This document shows, one piece after another, positions 27,824 to 38,027 of a stretch of 64,000 nt of DNA (its first letter is position 1; each line of letters opens with the position of its first letter). The notes beneath the pieces are model-generated. The model was given only the letters and a program-made list of their open reading frames with translations, did not search any database and was not told where the DNA came from. Source of the stretch: Microcoleus sp. AS-A8 (GTDB lineage: Bacteria > Cyanobacteriota > Cyanobacteriia > Cyanobacteriales > Coleofasciculaceae). The position numbers and the translations under genes are program-made. The DNA is taken from contig JAMPKV010000007.1 in the NCBI GenBank assembly GCA_039962225.1, positions 62,001-126,000 of the forward strand. Direction: 5' to 3'.

Positions 27824-28834
27824 ATGAAATTCAAAACGACCAAACGCCAAGCCGTCAAAGTATCGCCAACCGACCTAGCCAAAGCTGAGTTGTTCCAGCC
27901 GGAACAGCTGCTGCCTTTGGTAATTCAACCCGCTGTTGAAGGCATTAACTTGGTCACTTGGGCAGCTAACAATCGAGATGCGATCGCATCCTGGCTTTTG
28001 CAACATGGTGGTCTTTTATTCCGGAACTTTAATATTAGAGAAGTCGTTCAATTCGAGCAATTTATCCAAACCCTTTCCGGAACGTTGCTGGACTATTCCT
28101 ATCGTTCAACACCGCGCAGTAAAGTTAGCGGTAAAATCTATACCTCCACCGAATATCCTGCTAATCAATCGATTCCCTTACATAACGAGATGGCTTACTC
28201 TCTGAATTGGCCCATGAAAATCTGGTTTTGCTGCCTAAAAGCAGCTGAATTGGGAGGGGAAACACCAATCGTAGATAGTCGAAAAGTCTTTCAACGTATC
28301 GACTCTAAAATCAAAGATAAATTTATGCAAAGAAAGGTGATGTATGTCCGAAATTATAGTGACAATTTAGACCTTTCATGGGAAAATGTATTTCAAACCA
28401 AAAATAAATTAGAAGTCGAAAATTATTGTCAAAGTGCTGGCATTGAATTCGAGTGGAAAGATAGCGGCAAGCATTTAAGGACTCGTCAAGTTTGTCAAGC
28501 CGTTGCCACACATCCTAAAACAGGGGAAACCGTGTGGTTTAACCAAGCTCATTTATTCCATGTCTCCAGTTTGAATCCGGAAGTCCGCCAAACACTTCTG
28601 TCAACGATAAAAGAAGAAGACCTTCCGCGTAATGTTTATTACGGCGATGGTTCTCCGATTGAAGCTTCTGTATTAGATGAAATTCGCGAAATATATCAGC
28701 AGGAAGCTGTTACCTTTCCTTGGCAAGAAGGGGATGTCTTGATGTTAGACAATATGCTAATAGCTCATGGACGCAAGCCGTTCGTGGGTTCTCGGAAAGT
28801 TGTAGTAGGAATGGCAGAACCTTTTAGCGCTTAA
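27824..28834 (+). CDS. Stand-alone aspartyl beta-hydroxylase (SyrP/TauD-type Fe(II)/2-oxoglutarate dioxygenase)
   Basis: A 336-residue non-heme iron oxygenase expected to hydroxylate the beta-carbon of Asp bound to a T domain, making an iron-chelating beta-hydroxyaspartate. The facial triad reads His 120, Glu 122 (LHNEMAYSLNWP) and His about 315 (NMLIAHGRKPFVGSR). The HxE form is that of SyrP-like aspartyl hydroxylases rather than the HxD of TauD itself. It lies between the C domain that ends the 23146-27741 protein and the interface-A-T protein starting at 28949. Its start (FQPEQLLPLVIQP) aligns with the hydroxylase fused in the 32224-37944 protein (LQPEQSLPLVIEP). The Asp substrate is supported by the next A domain's pocket. 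Confidence 0.92.
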   Translation: MKFKTTKRQAVKVSPTDLAKAELFQPEQLLPLVIQPAVEGINLVTWAANNRDAIASWLLQHGGLLFRNFNIREVVQFEQFIQTLSGTLLDYSYRSTPRSKVSGKIYTSTEYPANQSIPLHNEMAYSLNWPMKIWFCCLKAAELGGETPIVDSRKVFQRIDSKIKDKFMQRKVMYVRNYSDNLDLSWENVFQTKNKLEVENYCQSAGIEFEWKDSGKHLRTRQVCQAVATHPKTGETVWFNQAHLFHVSSLNPEVRQTLLSTIKEEDLPRNVYYGDGSPIEASVLDEIREIYQQEAVTFPWQEGDVLMLDNMLIAHGRKPFVGSRKVVVGMAEPFSA

Positions 28835-28948
28835 CCGAGAAGGGAATATGAGTTTAAACCACAGCTTAGAGTAGATAAATATAAAGACTGCTTCAGATAG
28901 AAAAGATTTTTTTGAAAATATTTAGCTCAAGAGAATGGAGTTAAGACT

Positions 28949-31900
28949 ATGCAGGGGCTATCGATAGAGGGGTTTCGACTTTCCCCTCAGCAAAAGCGTT
29001 TGTGGATACTACAGCAACGTGTACACAGTCAACCTTATCGCGTTCAATGTACTGTTCTCATTGAGGGGAATCTCAATACACAAATTTTAGAGTCAGCCTT
29101 ACAAAAGGTTATTGAAAAATACGAGATTCTTCGCACTAACTTTCAGGCGTTGCCGGGGATGGACTTTCCCCTACAAGTCATCACCGCTAACAGCCAACCA
29201 GTCGTTCGTTACCATGATTTGAGTTGTTTATCGCCTGAAGAACAACACGCTAAAATTGAGGCACTATTTAACGCCAGTAATCAGCTACTTTTTGACTTCG
29301 AGCAGGGTTCTGTTGTAGATATTTCTCTAGTCATTCTTGCGCCCAATAAGCATATATTGCTGGTTAGCTTACCAGCTATGAACTCGGATGCGGCAAGTAT
29401 CGAGAATCTTGTGCGTGAAATCAGCCGCTTTTATGCAGCAGAGTTGCAGAATCAGGAATTGGAAGATGAGCCATTACAGTATGTTGATATTGCTGAATGG
29501 CAAAATGAATTGTTTGAAGGCGAAGAAGCGGTAGTTGGAAGAGAGTATTGGCGGAAAAAGAATTTTTCTGATTTGGCAAAGTGGCAGCTTCCTTATGAAA
29601 ATCAGCCTGCCGTAAAGCCAGGATTTGTACCTGAATTTATTAACTTAGCATTCGACTCCAAGACTGTCGCCAAGCTGGAAGAGATTGCTCAAAACTACGG
29701 CACTTCAATTTCTGTCCTTCTGGAAGCTTGCTGGCATATCTTGCTCTGGCGTCTTACCGGACGGTCAGATATTGTTGCTGGCAGGTATTGTAAGGGGCGG
29801 AATTATGAAGAACTAGAGTCTGCGTTAGGGCTGTTAGCTAAATATTTACCTGTTAATAGTCATTTAGAAGATAAATTTAAATTCCTTGATGTATTAAAAC
29901 AAATTGATGAATCGATAAACGATGCCTTTAAATGGCAGGAATCATTTACTTGGGAACAAATTCCAGCAGAGAATGAAAAAGACTTAAATTCATCGTTTTT
30001 TCCCTTTTGTTTTGAATTCGATGAACAGCCGAAGCGGTATTCTGCTACTGGCGTATCGTTTTCTATTTACAAACAATATGTTTGTGTTGAACCGTTTAAA
30101 GTGAAACTCTCCTGTATTCGTCAGGATAATTCTGTAATCGCGGAATTTCACTACGATTCAACGTTATTTCAGGTAGAAGATGTTGAACGCTTGGCAAGAT
30201 ACTTTCAAACCTTGTTGATAAGTGTCGCAGAAAAGCCTGAAGCTGCTATTGGTGAGTTGGAGATTTTGAGTGAGTGCGATCGCAAACAACTGCTCGTCGA
30301 ATTCAACAACACCCAGGCCAATTATCCCAAACACCTTTGCATCCATCAATTAATCGAGCAGCAGGCAGCACGCACCCCTGACAACATTGCCGTTGTCTTT
30401 GAAAACCAACAACTGACTTACGCCCAACTCAATACCCGTGCCAATCAACTCGCCCATCACCTGCAAACGTTAGGCGTTGGTGCTGAAACGATTGTGGCGC
30501 TGTGCGTAGAGCGTTCCCTGGATATGCTCGTTGGTTTATTGGGAATTCTCAAAGCAGGTGCAGCTTACCTCCCATTAGACCCTATCGTTCCAATCGATCG
30601 CCTTTCTTACATGGTGCAAGATGCTGGGGCATCTGTCATCTTGACCCAACAGGACTTAGCTCAAAGGTTCTCCGAACAAGCAACACCGCTCATCTGTTTG
30701 GACAGCGACTGGGAGGTTATTGCTCAGCAACCGGATGAGAATCCACTCAGTAAAGCAACGCCTGAGAATTTAGTGTATGTAATTTACACTTCAGGCTCAA
30801 CCGGAAAGCCTAAAGGTGTTGCTGTCGAGCATCGTCAACTCCTCAATTACCTATACGGTATCTTAGAAAGACTAGATTTGCCGGAGGGTACTAGCTTTGC
30901 AACGGTTTCTACCTTTGCGGCAGATTTAGGGAACACGGCTATTTTCCCAGCCTTGTGTACAGGTGGATGTTTACACATCATCTCGCACGAACGGGCAACG
31001 AGTCCGGAGGCATTAGTAGAGTATTGTGAAAGTCATCGGATTGACTGTCTTAAAATTGTCCCTTCTCACTTAAACGCTCTTTTGACAGCTTCCCACCCGG
31101 AGCAGATTTTGCCGAAACAGTATCTGATTTTGGGGGGTGAAGTGCTGAGTTGGCAGTTAGTTGAGAAAATTCGGCAGTACGTACCTAGTTGTCAAATCCT
31201 CAACCATTACGGGCCAACTGAAACGACTGTCGGTGTCTTGACTTATCCTGTCCATGAGCGAATGAGGGATAAATCTGAGACAGTACCCTTAGGGCGTGCG
31301 ATCGCAAACACCCAAGTTTATATTCTCGACCATTACCTGCAACCTGTACCCATCGGGGTGGCTGGTGAGCTGTACATTGGTGGGGATAGTGTGGCGCGGG
31401 GCTATCTCAATCAACCGCAACTAACGGCTGACAAGTTTATTACCATCGAGCATTTGGGCAGGCAGGATGCCCACCCCACAAGAGTTTACAAAACTGGGGA
31501 CTTGGCTCGTTATCTCCCAGATGGCAATATTGAGTTTTTGGGTCGGGTAGATGACCAAGTCAAGATTCGGGGTTTCAGAGTTGAGTTAGGAGAGATTTCA
31601 TCCCTACTTGCTCAACATCCCAGTGTCAGGGAGAGTGTAGTTCTGGTTCGGGAAGATGAACCGGGAAATCAGCGTTTAGTTGCTTATATTCTCCCCCATC
31701 CCGATGCTAAACCTGTCGTCAGCAACTTAAAAGACTTCTTGCAAGAACAGTTGCCCGACTACATGATACCCACTGCCTTTGTACTGTTAGATGCTTTTCC
31801 GCTAACGCCCAATGGCAAAATAGACCGCCTTGCCTTGCCTGCGCCAGACAGCGCTAGATTCAATTTAAAAGAATATGTAGCTCCTCAAACCCCCATTGAA

Positions 31901-32224
31901 GAAGTGCTAGCTGATATCTGGGCTGACATCCTGAAAATCGAACGAGTGGGAATTCATGACAATTTCTTCGACTTGGGTGGACATTCCTTGCTAGCCACTC
32001 AATTGATATCGCGGGTACATAAAATCTTACGAGCGCAATTAACTCTGCGCGACTTATTTGAAGAACCAACGATCGCAAATCTGTCAAAAATCCTCATCGC
32101 CAATGAAGCCAAACCGGGGCAGACAGAAAAGATTGCTCTCACTCTAAAGAAGATTAAGACGATGTCTGCCGAAGAGAAGAAAAAACTTCTAGCTCAGAAG
32201 AAGAAAGAAGGAGTTCGCGTCTAA
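28949..32224 (+). CDS. NRPS module 4: interface-A(Asp)-T
   Basis: A 1091-residue NRPS. Residues about 1-430 form a condensation-superfamily domain (FRLSPQQKRLWILQQ...) in which HHxxxDG is replaced by LPAMNSDAAS, so it cannot condense. It fits the 'interface' domains described beside siderophore aspartyl beta-hydroxylases. The A domain (about 455-935) has pocket D-L-T-K-I-G-H-V-G-K, the Asp signature. The T domain has LGGHSLLATQ (Ser about 1010), then a Lys-rich tail (EEKKKLLAQKKKEG). The peptide bond must be made in trans by the C domain ending the previous NRPS, and hydroxylation by the free oxygenase. The stop overlaps the next start (TAATG). Confidence 0.92.
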   Translation: MQGLSIEGFRLSPQQKRLWILQQRVHSQPYRVQCTVLIEGNLNTQILESALQKVIEKYEILRTNFQALPGMDFPLQVITANSQPVVRYHDLSCLSPEEQHAKIEALFNASNQLLFDFEQGSVVDISLVILAPNKHILLVSLPAMNSDAASIENLVREISRFYAAELQNQELEDEPLQYVDIAEWQNELFEGEEAVVGREYWRKKNFSDLAKWQLPYENQPAVKPGFVPEFINLAFDSKTVAKLEEIAQNYGTSISVLLEACWHILLWRLTGRSDIVAGRYCKGRNYEELESALGLLAKYLPVNSHLEDKFKFLDVLKQIDESINDAFKWQESFTWEQIPAENEKDLNSSFFPFCFEFDEQPKRYSATGVSFSIYKQYVCVEPFKVKLSCIRQDNSVIAEFHYDSTLFQVEDVERLARYFQTLLISVAEKPEAAIGELEILSECDRKQLLVEFNNTQANYPKHLCIHQLIEQQAARTPDNIAVVFENQQLTYAQLNTRANQLAHHLQTLGVGAETIVALCVERSLDMLVGLLGILKAGAAYLPLDPIVPIDRLSYMVQDAGASVILTQQDLAQRFSEQATPLICLDSDWEVIAQQPDENPLSKATPENLVYVIYTSGSTGKPKGVAVEHRQLLNYLYGILERLDLPEGTSFATVSTFAADLGNTAIFPALCTGGCLHIISHERATSPEALVEYCESHRIDCLKIVPSHLNALLTASHPEQILPKQYLILGGEVLSWQLVEKIRQYVPSCQILNHYGPTETTVGVLTYPVHERMRDKSETVPLGRAIANTQVYILDHYLQPVPIGVAGELYIGGDSVARGYLNQPQLTADKFITIEHLGRQDAHPTRVYKTGDLARYLPDGNIEFLGRVDDQVKIRGFRVELGEISSLLAQHPSVRESVVLVREDEPGNQRLVAYILPHPDAKPVVSNLKDFLQEQLPDYMIPTAFVLLDAFPLTPNGKIDRLALPAPDSARFNLKEYVAPQTPIEEVLADIWADILKIERVGIHDNFFDLGGHSLLATQLISRVHKILRAQLTLRDLFEEPTIANLSKILIANEAKPGQTEKIALTLKKIKTMSAEEKKKLLAQKKKEGVRV

Positions 32225-35200
32225 TGCATCCAACCAATTCTCCAAATCCGACTGCGCTTTCTGCCGATGAGCTTGAGCTTCTCGATTTCCTCCTTGAGGA
32301 TGAAGACATCGAAGTCTCTGTGACGCAGACGATTTCCCGCAGAGAAAATTTAGAGGAAGCGCCTCTCTCCTTTGCTCAAGCTAGGCTGTGGTTTTTAGAT
32401 CAACTGGAACCCGGTAGTTCTGCTTACAACATACCCGCTGCTGTGCGTTTGGTTGGGGTACTCAATGGGGCGGTGCTAGAGCAGAGTTTGAATGCCATTA
32501 TCCAGCGTCACGAAATCTTACGCACGAGGTTTGTACTGGTAGACGAGCAACCCGTCCAAGTCATCACCCCAACCCTGACTGTAACGCTGCCAGTGGTAGA
32601 TTTGCAGCAACTTACTGACCCGGAAGCCGAAATTCAGCGGCTTGCTGCCCAAGAGGCTGAGCAACCCTTCGACCTCACCAAAGGGCCGTTGCTACGAGTC
32701 ACGCTGCTGAAATTAGGCGAGACAGAGCATATACTCCTGTTTACCATTCACCATATCATCTTCGATGCTTGGTCAAGAGAGGTACTGATTCGGGAACTGG
32801 CAACGCTTTATGAAAGCTTCTCCCGTGGACAATCTGCCCTCCTGCCTGAACTTCCTATCCAATACGCTGACTTCGCATACTGGCAACGGCAGTGGTTGCA
32901 AGGGGAAGTACTCGAACAACAACTAACTTACTGGAAGCAACATTTAGGGGGCAACCTCCCCGTGTTGCAACTCCCTAGCGATCGGCTTCGCCGGTGCCCC
33001 TTGGGCAATCGCGCACGACCCCCTGTTCAAACGTTCCGGGGAGCTACCCAGGAGTTTGAGGTAACAGCACCTCTGACTGAAAAACTCAAACAGCTAGGCC
33101 AGTCCGAAGGCGTTACTCTGTTTATGACTTTGCTGGCGGCATTTGAGACACTCCTCTACCGCTATACCAACCAAGAGGACATCTGTGTAGGCTCACCGAT
33201 TTCCAATCGTAACCGCAGCGAGATCGAACCCCTGATTGGTTTTTTTCTCAATACTCTGGTATTACGCACCGACTTATCAGGCAATCCTCCGTTTCAAGAG
33301 TTATTGGCACGGGTGCGGCAAGTCGCTTTAGACGCTTATACTCATCAAGACCTTCCTTTCGAGGTACTGGTAGAAGCTCTACAGCCAGAGCGTTCCCTAT
33401 CGCACACGCCATTGTTCCAGGTCATGTTTATCTTACAAACTGCACCCTTGGAGCCTCTGGAACTGCCAGGAGTTACCCTCACTCCCTTGAAAATGCCCGG
33501 AGTGACGGCAAAGTTTGATTTGACTTTATATCTCAGGGAAACTGAGCAGGGATTAACGGGAGCATTTGAATACAGCACCGATTTATTCGACGAGGCGACC
33601 ATTGCGCGGATGGTGGAACATTTCCAAAGCTTGCTCGAAGGTATCGTTGCCAATCCCGCTCAACGTCTCTCAGAATTGCCACTCTTGACGGAAGCTGAAC
33701 AGTATCAATTACTGCTGGAGTGGAATAACACTCACTCCGAGTATCCTCAAGACCAGTGTATTCATCAACTCTTTGCAGCCCAAGTCGAACGGACACCCGA
33801 TGCTGTCGCCGTTGTCTTTGAAGATGAACATTTGACCTATCGACAGCTCAACGAGCGGGCAAATCAGCTAGCGCATTACCTACAGCAGCTAGGAGTATGG
33901 CCAGAGGTACTGGTGGGGATTTGTGTAGAGCGATCGCTCGAAATGGTAGTCGGACTTTTGGGCATCCTCAAAGCGGGTGGAGCTTACGTCCCTCTCGATC
34001 CAGCTTATCCCCCAGATCGCTTGGCGTTCATGCTCGAAGATGCCCAAGTTTCAGTGCTGCTCACTCAGGAGAACTTGGTCGCTGCGTTACCGAAACATCA
34101 AGCTAAGGTTGTATGTCTAGATGCCGACTGGGAAGGTATTAGTCAAGCCAGCGATGACCCTAGCACCAACACGGCAACCCCCGAAAACTTAGCCTATATC
34201 ATCTACACGTCCGGCTCTACTGGCAAACCCAAAGGCGTACAAATTCCCCACAGTGCCTTAGTGAACTTTCTCACAGCAATGCGCCAGACGACCGGGCTAA
34301 ATGAGAGAGATATCCTTTTATCTGTCACCACACTCTCATTTGATATTGCCGCACTGGAATTGTACCTACCGCTGATTATGGGGGCTTGCACCGTTATTGT
34401 TAGCCGTGAAGTTGCTGCTGACGGCACCCAATTATTAAAACGCCTGTATGGCACAAAAGGAACAATTATGCAAGCTACTCCCGCTACTTGGCGGCTATTA
34501 TTAGCGGCGGGATGGCAGCAGAACTATCCCCTAAAAATCCTCTGCGGAGGTGAGGCTCTATCGCGCGAACTTGCCAATCAGTTGCTCGAACAGGGGACTG
34601 AAGTCTGGAACTTATACGGCCCAACAGAAACAACGGTTTGGTCAGCCGCTTATAAAGTAGAGTCTAAAGAGGGTATTGTTGCGATCGGGCGACCGATCGC
34701 TAACACTGAATTTTACGTTCTCGACTCCCATCAGCAGTTAGTTCCCGTAGGGGTTCCCGGTGAATTGTACATCGGTGGTGCTGGGTTAGCTCGTGGTTAT
34801 CTCAACCGAGTCGAACTGACGGCAGAAAAATTTATTACTGTAGAGCATTTGGGCGGCGAGGATGCCCACCCCACAAGGCTTTACAAAACGGGAGATTTGG
34901 TGCGCTACCGACCCGATGGAACGCTGGAGTATCTGGGACGGATTGACGATCAAGTTAAAGTCCGGGGTTTTCGCATTGAGTTGGGAGAAGTTGAAGCGGC
35001 ACTCAGTCAACACCCCGCAGTAAGAGAAACAGCGATCGCACTTCGGGAGCATGAACCCGGAAATTCGTCCTTAGTTGCCTATGCCGTCCTGCACCCAGAG
35101 CAGACTTTAACGATAACCGAGTTGCGCCAATTTTTGGAGGCAAAGCTACCGAAGTACATGGTGCCATCTGCGTTAGTACTGCTCGAAGCGCTACCTCTGA

Positions 35201-37944
35201 CACCCAATGGCAAGGTGAACCGCCGCGCACTGCCAGCGCCAGATTGGTCGCAACGCAACTCAGAGCAGGCTTATACTGCACCTCACACCCCCGTTGAGCA
35301 GGTTATCGCTGACATCTGGGGAGAAGTGCTAGGTGTTCAGCAGGTGGGGATTGATGACAACTTCTTTGAGCTTGGGGGGCATTCCTTATCGGCAACTCAG
35401 CTAATTTCCAGGTTGCGAAATGTTTTCCAACTCGAACTGCCTTTGCGCCATATCTTTGAGTATCCTACAGTGGCAAGTTTGGGGAAAGCGATCGCAAAAT
35501 TGCAGCAATCCAAAGATGATGTACAGGTTTCGCCTCTACAACCCATCTCTCGCAATGGCAACCTGCCCCTTTCCTTTACCCAACAACGATTGTGGTTCCT
35601 CGATCAGTTGGAGCCAAACAACACCACCTATAATATGCCTGCTGCGGTACGTCTGATGGGTGCGATCGACATTGCAGCACTAGAGCAGAGTTTCAACGAA
35701 ATCGTGCGGCGTCACGAAGTCTTGCGTACCACCTTTATCGTTGCTGATGGGCAACCCGTTCAGGTTATCACCCCAACTTTGACCCTAACCATTCCGGTGG
35801 TGGACTTGCAAGCGTTACCGGAAACCGAACGAGACGCTGAAGTTCTGCGACTGGCAAAGCGAGAAGCTCAATTACCCTTTAACTTAACCAAGGGTTCATT
35901 GCTGCGAGTCACGCTGCTGAAATTGAGTGCATCGGAACACATCCTCCTGTTCACAATTCACCATATCATCTGCGATGGTTGGTCGCTGGGAATATTCATC
36001 CGAGAGTTCACCACGCTTTACGACGCCTTTTCTCAGGGAAAACCATCACCCCTACCAGAACTCCCCATCCAGTATGCTGACTTTGCTCACTGGCAGAATC
36101 AGTGGTTACAGGGAGATGTGTTGGAAAACTTGCTGTCTTACTGGCAGCGACAACTCGCAGGTGCGCCTTCAACGCTAGCACTACCGATGCAGCAACAGCG
36201 CCCTGCCGTTCAGAGCTTCCGAGGCGAAACCCAATCGTTCCAACTCTCTGTTGCCACAACCGAACAACTCCAAATTCTCAGCCGCCAAGCAGGGGTTACC
36301 CTGTTCATGATTCTACTGGCAGCCTTTCAAACCCTGCTACACCGCTACACCCATCAAGATGATATTGTCGTAGGCACCGATGTGGCCAATCGCAACCGCC
36401 ACGAAACTGAATCCCTCATCGGGTTTTTTGTCAACCTCTTAGTCATGCGGACTGACTTATCTGGCAATCCCAGTTTTCGGGAGTTACTTGAACGGGTGCG
36501 CGAAGTCGCCTTAGGAGCCTATGCTCACCAAGACTTACCCTTCGCCAAGTTAGTAGAGGCTTTACGTCCAGAGCGAAATTCAAGTCATACGCCACTATTC
36601 CAAGTATTGTTTGTGCTGCAAAATGCTCCCTTGCCAGCATTAGAGCTTTCCGGTTTAACCGTTACGCCAATAGAGATGAATACCGGAATCACTAGATTTG
36701 ACTTAGCTCTATTTATGGAAGAAACAGAGCAAGGAATTATTGGGACTTGGAAATACAGTACTGACTTGTTTGAAAAATCTGCGATCGCTCGCCTTTCAGG
36801 TCATCTTGAGACATTACTTAGCAGCATTGTCAAAGACCCCGATACTCGAATTGATACCTTAGAAATGTTAAGTGAAGCTGAAAAACAAAAACAACTTGCC
36901 GAACAAACCCAGCGCGACAAAGCAAAGTTCAACAAATTCAAAGCCATTAAACCCAAAGCGGTCAGTTTACCCCAAAAGCAATTAATCAAAACTAGTTTTC
37001 TTCAACCCGAACAATCCCTACCTTTAGTCATTGAACCGGATAGCGATGAAATCGACTTAGCCGACTGGGCAAGTAGCCACCGAGAATTCATCGAAACTAA
37101 CTTGCTCAAACACGGAGCTATCTTATTCCGAGGATTTAATCTCAATTCTGCTGCCGATTTTGAAAACGTGGCTAATGCCATTCACCCGAATTTGTTCGGA
37201 GAGTATGGAGACTTACCTCGCGAAGGAGTTAGCGGTAAAGTTTACGGTTCCACCCCTTATCCACCCGATAAAGCCATCCTCTTCCACAATGAAAGTTCTC
37301 ACTTGCACCGCTGGCCCCTAAAAATCTGGTTCTTCTGTGTCCAACCCGCACAGCAAGGGGGAGAAACTCCTATTCTTGATTGTCGAAAAATCTATCAACT
37401 CCTCAATCCAAAGTTGCGAGAAAAATTCGAGAAAAAGCAATTGATGTACGTTCGTAACTACATTGAGGGCTTAGATGTCAGTTGGCAAGATTTCTTCCAC
37501 ACCACCGACAAAACCGAAGTTGAAAACTACTGCCGTCAAGCAGGAATGGAATTTGAGTGGCTAGAGAACAATGGCTTGAAAACTCGCAAAATTCGCCCCG
37601 CAGTAGCGGGGCATCCCAAAACTGGGGAGTTGGTATTTTTCAATCAACTTCAGTTACACCATGTATCCTGCTTAGACTCAGTCGTTCGCCAATCGCTGCT
37701 GTCTTTATTTGGGGAAGATAAGCTACCGCGCAATGTTTATTACGGTGATGGAACTCCCATTGAAGATTCAGTAATGGCAGAAATTGGAGCCATCTATCAA
37801 GAAAATCAAATTAGTTTTTACTGGCAGAAAGGGGACATCTTGATGTTGGATAATATGCTGACTTCCCACAGCCGCAATCCTTATGTCGGTTCCCGCAAAA
37901 TTGTTGTCGCGATGGGAGAATTGATAACTAATGCGAACGTTTAG
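32224..37944 (+). CDS. NRPS module 5 plus C and hydroxylase of module 6: C-A(Gly)-T-C-TauD
   Basis: A 1906-residue NRPS. C1 (about 50-490) has HHIIFDAW, with Ala in place of the Gly of HHxxxDG. The A-domain pocket reads D-I-L-Q-L-G-L-V-W-K (Gly). The T domain has LGGHSLSATQ. C2 (about 1105-1545) has intact HHIICDGW. A charged linker (KQKQLAEQTQRDKAKFNKFK) leads to a C-terminal SyrP/TauD-type hydroxylase (about 1585-1905) with FHNESSHLHRWP and NMLTSHSRNPYVGSR. C2 plus hydroxylase serve the next protein's Asp module. This is the fused counterpart of the split arrangement at 23146-32224. A repeat-derived insertion sits at residues about 252-266. Confidence 0.94.
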   Translation: MHPTNSPNPTALSADELELLDFLLEDEDIEVSVTQTISRRENLEEAPLSFAQARLWFLDQLEPGSSAYNIPAAVRLVGVLNGAVLEQSLNAIIQRHEILRTRFVLVDEQPVQVITPTLTVTLPVVDLQQLTDPEAEIQRLAAQEAEQPFDLTKGPLLRVTLLKLGETEHILLFTIHHIIFDAWSREVLIRELATLYESFSRGQSALLPELPIQYADFAYWQRQWLQGEVLEQQLTYWKQHLGGNLPVLQLPSDRLRRCPLGNRARPPVQTFRGATQEFEVTAPLTEKLKQLGQSEGVTLFMTLLAAFETLLYRYTNQEDICVGSPISNRNRSEIEPLIGFFLNTLVLRTDLSGNPPFQELLARVRQVALDAYTHQDLPFEVLVEALQPERSLSHTPLFQVMFILQTAPLEPLELPGVTLTPLKMPGVTAKFDLTLYLRETEQGLTGAFEYSTDLFDEATIARMVEHFQSLLEGIVANPAQRLSELPLLTEAEQYQLLLEWNNTHSEYPQDQCIHQLFAAQVERTPDAVAVVFEDEHLTYRQLNERANQLAHYLQQLGVWPEVLVGICVERSLEMVVGLLGILKAGGAYVPLDPAYPPDRLAFMLEDAQVSVLLTQENLVAALPKHQAKVVCLDADWEGISQASDDPSTNTATPENLAYIIYTSGSTGKPKGVQIPHSALVNFLTAMRQTTGLNERDILLSVTTLSFDIAALELYLPLIMGACTVIVSREVAADGTQLLKRLYGTKGTIMQATPATWRLLLAAGWQQNYPLKILCGGEALSRELANQLLEQGTEVWNLYGPTETTVWSAAYKVESKEGIVAIGRPIANTEFYVLDSHQQLVPVGVPGELYIGGAGLARGYLNRVELTAEKFITVEHLGGEDAHPTRLYKTGDLVRYRPDGTLEYLGRIDDQVKVRGFRIELGEVEAALSQHPAVRETAIALREHEPGNSSLVAYAVLHPEQTLTITELRQFLEAKLPKYMVPSALVLLEALPLTPNGKVNRRALPAPDWSQRNSEQAYTAPHTPVEQVIADIWGEVLGVQQVGIDDNFFELGGHSLSATQLISRLRNVFQLELPLRHIFEYPTVASLGKAIAKLQQSKDDVQVSPLQPISRNGNLPLSFTQQRLWFLDQLEPNNTTYNMPAAVRLMGAIDIAALEQSFNEIVRRHEVLRTTFIVADGQPVQVITPTLTLTIPVVDLQALPETERDAEVLRLAKREAQLPFNLTKGSLLRVTLLKLSASEHILLFTIHHIICDGWSLGIFIREFTTLYDAFSQGKPSPLPELPIQYADFAHWQNQWLQGDVLENLLSYWQRQLAGAPSTLALPMQQQRPAVQSFRGETQSFQLSVATTEQLQILSRQAGVTLFMILLAAFQTLLHRYTHQDDIVVGTDVANRNRHETESLIGFFVNLLVMRTDLSGNPSFRELLERVREVALGAYAHQDLPFAKLVEALRPERNSSHTPLFQVLFVLQNAPLPALELSGLTVTPIEMNTGITRFDLALFMEETEQGIIGTWKYSTDLFEKSAIARLSGHLETLLSSIVKDPDTRIDTLEMLSEAEKQKQLAEQTQRDKAKFNKFKAIKPKAVSLPQKQLIKTSFLQPEQSLPLVIEPDSDEIDLADWASSHREFIETNLLKHGAILFRGFNLNSAADFENVANAIHPNLFGEYGDLPREGVSGKVYGSTPYPPDKAILFHNESSHLHRWPLKIWFFCVQPAQQGGETPILDCRKIYQLLNPKLREKFEKKQLMYVRNYIEGLDVSWQDFFHTTDKTEVENYCRQAGMEFEWLENNGLKTRKIRPAVAGHPKTGELVFFNQLQLHHVSCLDSVVRQSLLSLFGEDKLPRNVYYGDGTPIEDSVMAEIGAIYQENQISFYWQKGDILMLDNMLTSHSRNPYVGSRKIVVAMGELITNANV
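32978..33012. repeat. Intragenic HIP1-type palindromic repeat
   Basis: GCGATCGGCTTCGCCGG...GGGCAATCGC lies inside the first C domain of the 32224-37944 protein. It encodes extra residues (LRRCPLGNRA) absent from the matching stretch of the sister C domain in the 18377-23149 protein (LPSDRPRPIRQTFQG). Confidence 0.65.
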
Positions 37945-38027
37945 TGTTGATGGATGATTAGGCGTGTCTGCTCATATCTTGCATCATTCTCAGTAGATAG
38001 CATAGCCCACCGTTTTAGTAAGCGTTT

